Position numbers and translations under genes: made by a program. From Pteria penguin (lineage: Eukaryota > Mollusca > Bivalvia > Pterioida > Pteriidae), in NCBI GenBank assembly GCA_035048485.1, contig CM068590.1, forward strand, positions 11,888,494 through 11,952,493: a stretch of DNA of 64,000 nt, written 5' to 3'. The notes beneath the pieces are model-generated. The model was given only the letters and a program-made list of their open reading frames with translations, was not told where the DNA came from and did not search any database. Positions 46,143 through 59,279 of the stretch are shown in pieces (position 1 is the first letter of the stretch; each line of letters starts with the position of its first letter).

Positions 46143-48585
46143 TAGGACAACACAATAACAGACCAACATAAACTGATATTAATACAAGCAAAAGTAACGG
46201 TAATTACAATTATAAACCCCACGAACGGATTACAGGAAGTTGTCTGGTTGAACGGACAAACAATCAAATACGTTAAAACAGGCAGAATGACAACCAGATA
46301 TATATGGAAAAATATTGTGGACAATGAACGGATACACATGTATGTTTTTGCGGTTAGGTTGAGTTAGGCAGACTGATACCTTTATAGACTGAATTGTATA
46401 GATAAAAATTTGGTGGCAAACCTGTGAACAGATAAATTGAAAAGAAAAGTTATCGTGCAATATGTATTATTTAAAACATTGCTGTTTTAAACATCAACAA
46501 GTAAAATACAACAAAAGGTATAAATTAGGACCATGCGAAATTGAAATGTATAAATACTTCCAAGGATAATTCATTGAGTAAACATAATAGTAAGAGTCTC
46601 TTGTCATACAATATATCCGTATGATACTCTGGATTGACATCTATTTCGAACATCTAAAACGCCAAATTTGACACTTATATGTGGAATTTGCCTGATTTGA
46701 AAATGTCTTCAGCACTTACATCTTTTCAGCAAGCAGGAAATGCTTTTACTCCTATTCGGAAATCACATAAGTATTTGAGTAGATGCTCTTTGTTTTCTTT
46801 TTATGTGATTTTCCATTCTATTGATTTTGTGTGCATTTTGGTTTGAACTGAATTGTGTTATCTATCATCTTGATGTGTAACGACAAAAAGGATGTTCAGT
46901 CTATTTCTGATATAAATTAATTCTCTTAATTTGAAAAAAATAACTGTTACCAATAACTGAAGGCCGAACTTTCTCGACGAAATAGCAGCTTCCATTGTAT
47001 ACTTCGAGGCCAAAGAACTCGTTCTTGAGTGAAACACTTTACGCTATATCAGGTATCTCAAGAAAAGGAATTGCGCAAACACGATCAATCCTTACCCACA
47101 TACATGTATATATAAATGTCCTTGTACATGAAAAAATTTTAAATCTCAAGATTTAGGTATTATAGTCAATGTACATATACAGTTACCAACGCAGAGCTGT
47201 CATATATAGATAACTTTGTTTGAAAATCAAGTTCTATCAAAGCATATTATGAAGTAAATGAGAATATTCTATTCATCTCTGCAAAAGACATGAATTCAAA
47301 ATCATTGTTACAGGATTCTATTCAAACATTCATTATATACTAGAAGATCTCAAAGAGAGGTATTGCGTGATTATGATACAGATTTTAGTTCACTATTCAC
47401 AGCAAAAACGGGGTATGTGTTGGATGTGTGTTTAGGAAGGGGGTGGGGTGTTAAATGCTTACCAAAATAAGAGTGCCATTGTATTACGGTTATGTTTTAT
47501 TGGCTGAACAAGATTATTAATTGATTTTAATCATCAATATCTGGAATAAAACTTACAAGTTGTTTCGTGAAACATCACTTAAGAGAAAGATTCGCTAAAA
47601 TCACGTAATTTAGGGATAAGCAGCAATTGGTGTCGTTTTCATACTGAATTTACGCTATAGTACAATACATTCATAGATGATTAAAAACAATCATTAAACA
47701 ATATATAAAAATGTAACTAGTTGAATAATAATAATCAAAAAAAAAAATAATAATAATAATATTTTAAGGCCATAGACCATGTAGAACTGTTCACTGTATT
47801 GGTAAAAAAAATCCTGGTGACACAGACTACAAAAAAACGAAAAGTAAAAGCAGAAATCAAATCCAATATACCTTGTCGTTGGATTCTACCTTGTATTATA
47901 TGCACCGTACACTGAAGTTTGCGCAATAATTAGGAGTTTTACGTGTGATGGAATTATGGACTGGATGGAAATGTTGATTATGAACCTCCAACTACAACAC
48001 CCCTCTAACTCCTACCCCTGGGTACATGAACCAAGAAACAGATGTCCGAATAAAAAATAAACTACTCATAGTGCGTCTATTACGAAATGAATAGTAGTAA
48101 GTTTAGTAAGTGGGTGGGGGTCATAAAACTACTTAACAAAACGATAAATCGTATCTAAAACATGAAACATTATAGAAATTATGTTTTGAGAAAATTTAGA
48201 GAAATATATCACCAGAAATCATCTCAAACCAAGTTTCATTGCAGAATATTACATTGCAACTACATGGCCACTTATTCGTGACGAAAATGTTCTATACATG
48301 ATGTCACATTGCATTATTTCCTAATATGATTTTAGTTGAAGTTGGATATTATAATTTCATCAAAAAGATTTATTGTTTCATGAGTAGGGTGACGAGCATA
48401 ATTAAGTTTTTGGCATCATTACAAAACATATTTTAATTTTAATCGACGTAGCCCAGTCGATGATATGTCTCGTTAGGGGTCAACCCATCGTTGTTATACT
48501 GTCTTTCAGATGAAATACAAAATAAGAGATATCTTTTTACGGTAAAGTTAGTTTATAAAATCTCCTTCCACCTTTTTTTCTGATA
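46142..48585. other. Gene-free AT-rich stretch
   Basis: 46660-46880 keeps a faint family P pattern (GGAAATGCTTTTACTCCTAT, then GTGTGCATTTTGGTTTGAACTG and TCTATCATCTT). A short AT microsatellite, (AAT)n, is at 47740-47762. I see no exon. Confidence 0.45.
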
Positions 48586-48589
48586 GATA

Positions 48590-48800
48590 AATATTAGAAT
48601 ATATATACGTTATTATTTTGTGCATCATTTCGACAACTTATGTCTCCTCAGTGATGCTCATTGCCGAAAGATTGGGTTCTTGGAAATAATGTATAGATAT
48701 TTGAAGAGCACAGTTAAAATCAAAGTGGCCGAAAAAGTGAGGAGCCAAGTAATCAGTCTTAGGACAGAGATATGAGGGAGATACTCCTTTGTTGTTATGA
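48590..48800 (+). repeat. Family C dispersed repeat, single copy
   Basis: ATATATACGTTATTATTTTG, CATTTCGACAACTTATGTCT, CAGTGATGCTCATTGCCG and GAGGGAGATACTCCTTTGTT identify it. The 3' part, seen at 12.6 and 18.5 kb, is missing. Confidence 0.75.
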
Positions 48801-50820
48801 TCTGATGCTATAGTCGAATGCTGTCAGCAATTCATAAGTCGATTCATTAGACTACAGAGCAGAAGCATTTTCGGAAAGATCATATTTCCCGTATGATATC
48901 TATTACAGATTCCATACTGATGTAGAAATACATATCAGACTTTAAAGAATATGTGACTTAAAGGTGATATAATGTGATCATATGCTCAAAGCAAACTCAT
49001 ATCAAACCCTGTATACATTGTTTGTAGATTCATAGGGGTTTTTCTTTTTTTATTTTTGTAGGGGAAAGGGGTGTATTTTTTCAAAAGTTCTTGTACCTCC
49101 TCATTTTGGGAATTCTTTTACCCATTTCCTTAATGCTAAAGATCAATGTTTGGTAAAAAGTTAGACAAATTTTGGGAAAAATCTTTCAGATTTTCCTTTT
49201 GGAAGGGTCCTTATAACGGACCCGATCTGAAGAAAAACCGCTGAGACTGTACCTTCCTACAGTAGCTGATTAAGTATGACATGTAAGATTTTGCACTCAA
49301 GTGATTAGAAAGTAAAACACTAGCGATAATTTGGAATTGATGTAGGACTAGCTACAGTGTAAGTATTTTATGGACGGGATAGAAATGTAGAATATGAACC
49401 TCAATACAAGAATCAATATAGGATAGAAGAACTAAAACCTAGATTCACCTGGTGGGTTTCTTTCCCTACCTATTATTGAAGGTCATAGTCACTAATGAGT
49501 TTCAAATCCTTCAATAGTATATGTTTTTTACACGTGAAATCTGGATGGTAATAAGTAGCCACTCTAGGACGTACATCTTAATAACAGACACCTTTTTTAC
49601 AAATTTAAAAATCCGCTTCGCTAATCACATCTATAAATCAGATCATTCTATTGTCGCACATTAAAAGGGGTAAAGGTTTGTTTAAATTGAAAAGCTCGTT
49701 TCTTTATAGATACATGTCACACAGTAGTACAGATGGTTGAAGTGCTTACATGACATGAAAAGTTGTCATAAGAACTTCTGTAACACACACCGCAGGATTG
49801 CTCGCCCAAGCGGGGGTATATTCTATAGGTTAACGCAATTTATTTCCACATGTGCTCCGTTCTCGTGTTTAGTTAGGTTTTTTCTCCGTGACACAGATGA
49901 ATCAATACGATAGGTATAGCTTTTCGTCGAGAACCACACTGTATATACATTTAATGTGGATTAATGGCTCCACAGTACAATATAACTAACATAGTAATAT
50001 GATGAATAGTAGTGAATGGATGGATAGTCACATAGTAAAATATTCATGTAAATTCCTTTTCCTTTATTTCATCATTATTAAAACATTTTGCGTCTAAATA
50101 TATTTATTTTATATTATTTTCATATGTATCTATTAGTTCTTTATTAATGCTATAGGATTTATATAAAATTGATATATGCGAGGTTCAAAACTAATATCCA
50201 GTCTTCGTCAAATTTATCCTTGATATGTAATGATGTCAATTAATTCTAAGCAGTTTTTAAATCATTCTGAATGCGTGTGTTGGCCATATTAATCTTTTTC
50301 CACATGTATTCAAGTCTTTCAGCATTTTCATATACATACATATATGTCGTTTTAATAAATTTGAAAACAAATTCACATGATTATCCGCTATTTCTAAACA
50401 ATGCCTTGGCAATATATGTGTGAATATGCATTTTAACAAATAGCGATAGCTTACCATTTTGTTGAAATTCCATCAAGTTCAAAAACACATATACCTGTAT
50501 CATAATCGGGAGTGGAGCAAATACTCAGTATATGCTTCACATGAAACATTACGATTAACCTTAGAAGAATCAAATATAATGATTGCAGATAACTGACACT
50601 ATCGAAATGTGTAGATTCTGGGAAAAGCGTGTTTTCTTTTAAAGATAATAATAAATCTCGTCCCACACTATGCATAATAACATGAAAGTTTTCTAGTTTC
50701 TCTTGACGCAGATAAACTTTATCTTATATATCATCGACATCAAGGCGTCTTTCAATGATATTTATTTTTTTTTTTTTTTGACGAAATGACATAAAATAAT
50801 TCTTTATCAAAACAAGGCTC
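48801..50820. other. Gene-free stretch
   Basis: The two frames at 50257-50675 (minus) are 66 and 74 codons without domains or splice context. No repeats are recognised. Confidence 0.4.
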
Positions 50821-50829
50821 TCAATAAAA

Positions 50830-51580
50830 CTAGTACTCGGACGCGGACGCAGACTTGAGAAAATCCGACTTGACTTTATAACATAAGAATACTCTCTTAA
50901 TCAATCCAGATATAAAGATTATTTGTAAAACAATGTCAATACTGAATTTAAAAATCATCTTGAAAATCTGCCTATGGTATATTGTAATATTTCATCGAAA
51001 GTGACGTCGGACACTTTCATTTATTATCCTGAAATCCAAAGTCGGACGAAAGTCCGTGTACTAAATAATAACAAAACACTTTCTCTACAAAGTTTCGGCT
51101 CCTGGAACTTTATCATGTGGAAACAAATACAACAAAGAATTCTTTGAGAAATCCATTATAATTAATCCAGTCAGTGTACTAGTGTTTTGAGTCTGTAATT
51201 CTCGATTTCGCCGTAAGTGTCCGTTTGAATCCAAAGTCGGCTTTTCCTTCTGATCAAAACAGCTTTCTCACAATATAAACATACTTTGATTTATAGTTAG
51301 TAAAATTGTTCTTAAGAATAACCTAGAAGTATTTACATTCATTTACACGTACACTACGCATAACAATTAAGTTCATGTTGTTATTTATTGAAATTAGACG
51401 AATATTCTACTTGACATCCCAAGTCGGCTGTCGAAGTCCGCGTACTTGTTTTCGTGAGTTTGTGCCAGGTCAGTGCCTCAAAATGATAATTTAGAATTTC
51501 ATTTGTGAATATCTGGCATTATAATGTTTTAGAGAAATCACAATTTTTTGTTTTCAAGTCAGGCTTCCTCAAGTCCGTGT
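50830..51580. repeat. Diverged tandem array, about 190-bp units
   Basis: A word of the form AATCCAAAGTCGG...AAGTCCGTGTACTA recurs near 50836 (inverse form), 51041, 51229, 51419 and 51560, that is every 140-205 bp. Spacer sequence between the words is only weakly alike, so the array is old. Confidence 0.45.
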
Positions 51581-51583
51581 CGG

Positions 51584-51584
51584 C

Positions 51585-51626
<42 letters not shown>

Positions 51627-51677
51627 TAAGTAGTAGTATTATAAGTAGTAGTAATAGTAGTAGTAGTAGTAGTAGTA
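51584..51677. repeat. GTA trinucleotide microsatellite
   Basis: About 30 GTA/TAG units with a few interruptions. It is the same motif as the large array at 19.33 kb. Confidence 0.95.
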
Positions 51678-52440
51678 AACATCTTCAGTATGTGGCGACA
51701 TCGTACTCAATAGCGTAGTCAATAGCGTATTAACATGATAAACTTGAGGGATCGTTTCAAAAGGTACAACCGGGGTAGTTAGAATGTAAGAATGTTCCAA
51801 GCTTTGGGACATCGACTTTTAAAAAGTTTCATTAATTACATTTTCTTTGAAGGTAAAGCGTTTTAAGTGGATGTTATCGTTGAAAGATCCGCAAGCTTGC
51901 AGATGTACTTCACATTTAGAACACATATCATCATGGACTAGGGAAGGGTAATACTATGCGCCCAGACAAACTGGCAATATATTGAGGAAATTACTACACT
52001 GGATCAGGGACTGGCTTGGTAACAAAGAATATACAGTGGCGGCAGCGCAGGTCTGGTTTGTTTGTTTTGTTTTGTTTGTTTTTTTTTTAGAACTTGAGAG
52101 TAAAGGAACCGGAGGGCGTAGGCGACTGTGCCTTTTTGGCCATTTCTGCATTTACCTGTGGTTGTTAATTAATCATAACAAGCGGACCACCGCGGCTCAT
52201 AATCGCGCATCAAATGTACGGTTTAATGACGACCGCAACAATAGACGAGCTGCATCAGTACACGAAGAATTAAGCGGGGTTTCCATGAAGCGGAAAAATG
52301 ACGCGTCTTTTGGTTTGGCGTAAGTTCGAAAGTTCGGAAATGAATTTGTAGACCACCACAGGGTACGAACTGAGAAGACTAAATGATGAAACCAGATACG
52401 ATAAAGTATCCATTTACCTTATGACAAATACTGTTATGAT
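51678..52440. other. Gene-free stretch
   Basis: The frame at 51982-52323 (113 codons, plus) runs through a poly-T/TTTG tract, has no domains and is overlapped by a minus-strand frame. I do not call it a gene. Confidence 0.4.
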
Positions 52441-52446
52441 TTTCAG

Positions 52447-52688
52447 ACACTGCAAATCTTATGCAATCCAAAGAACAAATTAATGCATTAATTCATATTC
52501 ATATGAACTGTATTCGTAATTTAGGAAAGTACTTGAGTGATAATAGAAATTTTGTTCCGGGACATGCCGAACTGTTCGGTTTTAATTTTATAATAATTGC
52601 GGATCAGGAATATGAGGTCGTCAAGAACGCGTTAAGTTTAAGCCGATATATGGAAACATTTTGGATTAAAAAAACAAACGTGAAATAA
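52447..52688 (+). CDS. Possible terminal exon, unknown product
   Basis: An acceptor-like TGATTTTCAG ends at 52446. The frame then runs DTANLMQSKEQINALIHIHM, continues through GHAELFGFNFIIIADQEYEV and ends FWIKKTNVK before TAA at 52686-52688. Composition looks protein-like, and no other frame is open here. A second short frame (52699-52926, with GCDEIFWGTANLISQIHVHL and RRTSISMRSVPD) follows in a different phase. It may be part of the same decayed gene. I recognise neither piece; together they could be a relic. Confidence 0.25.
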
Positions 52689-52926
52689 ATGATGACGTAT
52701 GTTACATATACGAGGGTGCGATGAAATATTCTGGGGTACAGCAAACTTGATATCGCAAATTCATGTTCATCTGTCTGTACACAATGTAGGAACGGCCAAT
52801 AGACGCACGTCTATATCTATGCGATCTGTTCCAGATGTAAAGAATGACACCAATGTCAAAGTTAAGCAGGCGTTGCCAAATATTTCAACCGCAAGATATC
52901 CACCGAAATCACAGAAAGCAGTTTAA

Positions 52927-53725
52927 ATAATTCAATTGGAAATTTCATAATTAAGGGTCTTTGCCCTTACAGAATTGTAGATTCTCCAGAGTTTATAACG
53001 ATGTTTTAAAAAAAAAAAACATAGGATCCGGTTATCAGTCCCCAGACAGGAAGCAGTTTTCAGATATTTACATTCCGGAGAAGTTGAAGTTAACGGAAGA
53101 TTAAGGACCAATTAAAAACTGAAACTCAGGTGTTTATTTCATAACTTTTGTGCACAGCAATTGCGGTACATTTTAAATCAGCATGAGTCAATGATGAAGT
53201 TTAATTTGATATGTTGAAAAATGCATAAATATGATCTAGCGCTAGTATAATTAATTATGATATCCCTATGGGCGTATGTTGCGCATGCGAGATAAGTATT
53301 AACACCAAGAATACTCATTCGGCGACGGAAAGAGATCTGTTTCATGCATTCTCATTATAGCAACAAGTGTTTTGAGATATTTCACGGAGAGATCACCCAA
53401 TTTCATAATTTTTTAAAACTAATTTTCTCTTTTTCTGTATACCGTGCATTTCGTCAGCTACATTTTTGCTTTTTTGTATCTCACCTAAACCAGCACAAAA
53501 TTGGAAATTTGTCATTCAATACTTGATTCACCGTTCTAAGTAGGTACTGCAATTGAATTATATACAATAAAATATTATGATCTCTTTTAAGTGCTTATTT
53601 TGTTTGCTGTACATTTCCGTGACCACTTTAGTCATACTGCAGAATCACGTCTTAGTTTTTGTTTTGATGGCTAAATGATTTCTAGTGAGATATGAATGTA
53701 AACTGCTGGTCTTGTGAATCGTATC
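52927..53725. other. Gene-free stretch
   Basis: A-run at 53009-53020; short frames only. Confidence 0.4.
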
Positions 53726-53729
53726 GTTT

Positions 53730-53960
53730 TCACCCATCCAAGTCATACGTGTTCAAGTTATAGGTTTCCATTTCATACACCGTTACGGAATCTTTATTAA
53801 AAGAAGCTGTTCCAAAACTACTGTAGTACATCGTTCTGATGACGCTACACGCAATACGCTTCCCTCCTCCAACTCTGGTGAAAGGCAGTAAAATCAACTT
53901 TTCTCTCACTAAGCAAATTCTTGTAACGATTACGGTACGATGATTTGACGTTGCAATCAT
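53730..53960 (-). CDS. Possible short terminal exon next to the 18-bp array, unknown product
   Basis: The minus-strand frame includes NHRTVIVTRICLVREKLILL, then RVGGGKRIACSVIRTMYYSS and NLNTYDLDG before the stop at 53730. It has protein-like composition, unlike the minisatellite frames beside it. No acceptor could be fixed, and the frame's upstream continuation enters the array and stops. The evidence is weak. Confidence 0.2.
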   Translation of the reverse strand: MIATSNHRTVIVTRICLVREKLILLPFTRVGGGKRIACSVIRTMYYSSFGTASFNKDSVTVYEMETYNLNTYDLDG

Positions 53961-53993
53961 GCAATTTTGCGACGAGTAGTCATTATAGGTCTT

Positions 53994-55231
53994 TATCATG
54001 AACATCGCCTAGATGATAAACATCGCCTGGATCATAAGCATCGCCTGGATTATACACATCGCCTGGATCATACACATTGTCTTGATCATATACATCGCCT
54101 GGATCATACACATCGCCTGGATCATAAACATAGCCTGGATCATACACATCGCCTGGATCATACACATCGCCTGCATCATACACATCGCCTGGATCATACA
54201 CATCACCTGGATCATACACATGGCCTGCATCATACACATCGCCTGCATCATACACATCGCCTGGATCATACACATCACCTGGATCATACACATCGCCTGG
54301 ATCATACACATCACCTGGATCATACACATCACCTGGATCATACACATCGCCTGCATCATACACATCGCCTGCATCATACACATCGCCTGGATCATACACA
54401 TCACCTGGATCATACACATCGCCTGGATCATACACATCGCCTGGATCATAAACATAGCCTTATCATAAACATCGTCTGTATCATAAACGTCGTCTGGATC
54501 ATACACATAGCCTGGATCATACACATCGCCTGGATCATACACATCGCCTGGATCACTAACATCGCCTGGATCATACACATCGCCTGGATCATACACATCG
54601 CCTGGATCATACACATCGCCTGGATCACTAACATCGCCTGGATCATACACATCGCCTGGATCATACACATCGCCTGGATCATTAACATCGCCTGGATCAT
54701 ACACATCGCCTGCATCATACACATCGCCTGCATCATACACATCGCTTGGATCATACACATCGCCTGGATCATAAACATAGCCTTATCATAAACATCATCT
54801 GTATCATAAACGTTGCCTGGATCATACACATAGCCTGGATCATACACATCACCTGTATCATAAACATCGCCTGGATCATACACATCGCCTGGATCATTAA
54901 CATCGCCTTTATCATACACATCGCCTGGACCATACACATCGCCTGGATCATTAACATCGCCTGGATCATATACATCGCCTGGATCACACTTATCGCCTGG
55001 ATCATTAACATCGCCTGGATCATACACATCGCCTTGATCATAAAGATCGCTTGTATCATAAAGATCGCTTGGATCATAAACATCGCCTGGATCATAAACA
55101 TGGCCTGGATCATACACATCGCCTGGATAATTAACATAGCCTGGATCATAAAGATCGCTTGTATCATAAACATGGCCTGGATCATACACATCGCCTGGAT
55201 CATAAATGCCCACTGGATCATAAACATTGGC
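53994..55231. repeat. 18-bp minisatellite, about 68 copies, with higher-order structure
   Basis: The unit is GCCTGGATCATACACATC. Because 18 is a multiple of 3, frames are kept along the array and five of six are open. They encode hexapeptide repeats such as LDHTHR and AWIIHI on the plus strand and DPGDVY and MCMIQA on the minus strand. A 1-bp deletion in the unit AACATAGCCTTATCAT occurs at 54451 and again at 54774. The spacing of 323 bp equals 18 x 18 - 1, so a block of 18 units including the deletion was duplicated. The deletions shift every frame, which argues against a protein-coding role. Confidence 0.95.
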
Positions 55232-55259
55232 AGATTGTGCGTCAATGGATACCATTATA

Positions 55260-56342
55260 CTACATACTGTGATAAAAGTGTGTAAATTAGTCTAAAATTC
55301 GGTCATACATAGGTTTGTCTCGAGATGAGTTCTTTTGGCTCTTACGTTTAGTCATATGTTATTTGTTTGTTTGCTTCTTAAATTCTGTCGATTTCCACAT
55401 AATTAAAGGGACAAAATTTGTCAATTAATGAATATTGTGCACTAAATCTATTGATCTAGTTGTACTAGAGAGGAGGATGAAACTGTCTGAAACAAACAGA
55501 CGCCTTACGAAGTGTGATCAGAAAAGCTTACTTGGGCTTTCAGCTTTCAGTAGTTTTATGCCTTGTTAACGGCATGTGTGTCTATTCTTGCTGATCGCTT
55601 TTATAAAAAATGGAAAAAGAAATAATTTGGTGCAAACACCAAAGTTTTGGCCTGAATGGGGTGTGTGATGAAAATGCACGGAATCTGTATTAAATTTTAA
55701 GTCAGATTAACTTTTTGAAATATGTATTTTAAAGTCATGCGACTGTTGATTTACAAACACAAAGACCATGAGGATCGCCCAAAGACGTATAAAACCTCAA
55801 AATCACCTCCGTTGATATTTCACCTATATGTTCATTTTGACCCATACAGTACAGAAAGCGATAGCCAGTTTATTTGTCTTATCGATAGGCTTACATATGG
55901 TATGGAAATACGAATAATTTCTAGCCATACCATCTGCCATTTATTTTTAACGACAAATATAACCGATCTATAAACAACTGGTTGTTTGCCGGTGTAACCA
56001 AATTCTTTACTGGAAAAATTGGGGAAGTGGTGTAGCTGTGTTGGTGGGCATTTCTTTTTATTCTCAATTTTTTATTGATAGACACCATAGAAAGTTTTAT
56101 TGTCTTACCAAAAGAAACAATTGTGGAATATAATTGGTTATATTAATCCTTCTTGGTTTTGCAATTCTATATTCTAGAGGTTCTATATACAAGAGGTTCT
56201 ATATACTAGAGGTTCTATAAGACGGACCACACCCTATGATTAACCAAATGCCACCTACGCAACAGAAAACTAATTTTGTTTGCTAGTGATGTTTTGTACA
56301 TGATCACTATGTTTGTTGATTTATATTTAAAAAAATATATAA
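55260..56342. other. Gene-free stretch
   Basis: A short triple repeat of AGAGGTTCTATATAC lies at 56170-56218. The frame at 55722-55973 has no features. Confidence 0.4.
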
Positions 56343-56607
56343 GCCGGCATGGCCTATTGGTATCGCGTCGGACTCCTGATCGGGAGGCCGGGGTTCGAGT
56401 CCCGCTTTGGTCATGCCGGTGTCATGTCTTTCGGACGAGACAGTAAAAACCGAGGTATGCGTGGCACGTTAAAGATCCCTCACTGCTTTGGGTTGGTCCG
56501 TTGCAAAAGTCAAAATTTGTATGCCCCGCATCAGGCAGATGCCGTTACCATATACGTGAAATATTCGTGGTGTGACGTAAAACACAAATCAATCAATCAA
56601 TCAATCA
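56343..56607 (+). mobile_element. tRNA-derived SINE, type 1, full length (best-preserved copy)
   Basis: The head is GCCGGCATGGCCTATTGGTA and the B box GGTTCGAGTCC lies at 56392-56402. The body has CTTTCGGACGAGACAGTAAA, CTCACTGCTTTGGGTTGGTC and CAAAATTTGTATGCCCCGCA, and the 3' end is ATATTCGTGGTGTGACGTAA followed by (ATCA)6. A possible ATTTAAAAAA duplication flanks it. It is a good reference for the family in this window. Confidence 0.93.
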
Positions 56608-57715
56608 TTTAAAAAACAAAGCTGAATAAAACAAACCAAAGCAAATGTTTATTGCAGAAATCTATATAACAATATCCTAATTATAAAGGAGAACAAAATA
56701 GTTCTCTATGAACCATGTATTTCTTCTAAAAGGTACAGAGAAATAATTCAAAGTGTTGCATTTCTTCAAGGTTTCACTTCTTTGATCTAATATGTTAGGG
56801 TATCAGTTACGAATTTTGAAGGGTATATATTAAAGAAGCTATAAAATGATAAGATATAAAGTAATTTTATATCCCTTGAGCCAGATGTTTGTTTAAAATT
56901 GTGACATGTCTGATAAAAGTACATATACACATAGCATTTATACTTGAATGCTATTATTCAAATGCTGTTATTCAAATGATAATAACAATATTGACAAGTA
57001 GGCAAGAAATTCTCTATCTGCACCAGCTACATATGTATTAGATTCTGAGGATTTAAGTACAAAATATTTTAAAATTTGAAATCTCTGTAATATGTTAGTT
57101 TATAATAATATCAATATAATTTATAAAAAGTAGAAAATAACAATGACTAGTTTTAATAATTAATATAAACGAAATAAAAATGACTAGATTAGATTTCCCT
57201 GAACTATAAAACCAGCAAATTAAAACAATAAGAAAGAAGTCAAATAACATGCACATAGGACCAAATTTCATGTATGTTACCTAAAAATATGAAATGGAAA
57301 TATATTATTTCAGAACTTGTGATTGATTTAGCTATCATGTTATCGTTGAAAGTGTACATGTATAGAAAATATCAAAATCTCATAAAAATCTACTTTACAT
57401 CACCTTACATTTCCTTTACTTATCAAAGTATTAACCTGTTATTAACAATGTATGCCTATTACAACAGATGCCACCTATAAGAGAAAAAGTACTATAAAAT
57501 ATACAAATGTCAATTTGTTTTAATAATGAGAAACTAAACCGGATTTCTGTATTTTACTGGAACCACAAAGCAACCCAAATGGATTTCTCTATCTTACGGG
57601 TATCATAAAGAAGAATGTATTTCTTCAAACTATCAAAATACAAAAGATCTAAACAGAAGATTTTTTTGAGATTGGAGCTCTACTTGTTTACATTACATCA
57701 AATATAAGGAGACGA
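56608..57715. other. Gene-free AT-rich stretch
   Basis: I see no exon or repeat apart from short AT-rich words. Confidence 0.4.
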
Positions 57716-57719
57716 TACA

Positions 57720-58440
57720 AAGTAATACAGAGCACATCCGTTTTCGTGGCCTAGCTAGAAGGATGTAGGTATTGGATAAACATAATGACACTTTAATGAA
57801 ACAATCTTGGAAATATGCAGTAACCATGATAACATTATCAACACTATACAAATGTACAGATAAAGTGACCAAACCTTTTCTGGGTCCCTAGAAGGAGGTT
57901 TTTAGCAAAACCATACATACAAATCTACGCTAAATTAAGCCATATTATCAAAGCCTCTAAAACAAAAAGTCTTGGATAAAAGTTAATACAGAGTTATATA
58001 GTGAAGCAGATCATGCCACTTTCTGGGCTCCTAGAAGGTCGATCATTACCAAACGACTTCATGTACATCTAGGCTACATTAATTGAACGTTGACTCCTTA
58101 ATGTCCGAGACAAATGGTATTAGAGAACATGTGAAAGTGTTTAAGACTGATAGAGTTATATGTGGAAAGTGGACACGCCCCCTTATGGACTAGAAAGACC
58201 AAAATGGCACATGCATATCTAGGCCAAAAAGTCAACATGATGACACCATAATTAAGTCTCTGAGATAAACAGTCTTAGATGATTTACAATAATATTATTT
58301 ACATTTACATTGTATTCATATAGGAAAACTAGTGCCTTTCTTGGCTCCTAGAAGGTTCTTCACCAAAATGGCACATGCACAACTAGACCCCATGGCAATA
58401 AAATTGGAACCAACAGAAAGACATTGTGATAATAAATCTT
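57720..58440. repeat. Tandem array of about 145-165 bp units
   Basis: Units contain CTTTCTGGGCTCCTAGAAGG, ACCAAAATGGCACATGCA and TCTAGGC, then AGTCTCTGAGATAAACAGTCTT. They start near 57735, 57875, 58020, 58185 and 58330. The right flank has CAGACAGGGGGACGAGG at 58520, a GACGGACG-like end as in other arrays here. Confidence 0.7.
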
Positions 58441-59279
58441 TAGGGGGATATGATAACAAGTCTTGTTTTATTATCTTTAGCGAGACGTGATAACAATAAT
58501 TGTTTACGAACGTAAGTACAGACAGGGGGACGAGGAGGTATCATATAAGCTAGAATGGTCAAGATCAGCCGAGCTAAACGCACTTTGAAAATACCAAAGA
58601 GAACTTAATCCTACCGCAAGGTATTTCTTCTAACCATGAAATACATATTAACTAACCAATATCAAATGTACAAAATAATGTTTTAAATAATGACCACTAC
58701 AAAACATAAACTTGTGAAATGAAAAACAGAAATGAAATCAGTGCATGCATGATAACCTATTAAACATGTACATCAACCATAAATGCCTATCATACAAGGT
58801 ATTAAAGGTTACATTAAACCAAAAACTTTCAAAATTTCATAAAAAAAATTTATATCTAAACATTTCAATATTGAACAAATGCTGTTAATAACCACATTCC
58901 TTGTACACACATTGTAATGGGTGTAAATGTCCAAATAAAAAATAACCAATGCAAACATTTTATGTGTCTAAATTTCAATTATTTCTCCTACCCACAAAAA
59001 AAACCTTCAAGATAACAAGATGTATTCTCCCCGACTGGCAGTTACGATGCAGGAAATTGATGACTCAATTTATATACAAAAAATCAGTAAAACTGATGGA
59101 TGCTTCAAGAAGCACAGCAATAATGAAGGAAATGAATGACTCAGTATATAGGAAATCATTGTATTAATTGATGACGATTTCAAATCTCAATGTATCATAT
59201 GGATATCCAATTGAGTCAACTGTAGAACAACAAGTGATCACAGTATCTGAAACTAAAATGAGTATGCTTGATCATTATT

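Noticed and set aside
53994..55231. CRISPR-like array, or a hexapeptide-repeat protein (DPGDVY or LDHTHR)
   Set aside because: The units are contiguous, without unique spacers. Frames are open on both strands because the unit is 18 bp, and 1-bp deletions switch all frames. A minisatellite explains everything seen.
56343..56607. True tRNA genes at this and the other tRNA-like loci
   Set aside because: The heads are followed by conserved SINE bodies and (ATCA)n or AACC tails. Several have target-site duplications and the cloverleaf is degenerate.
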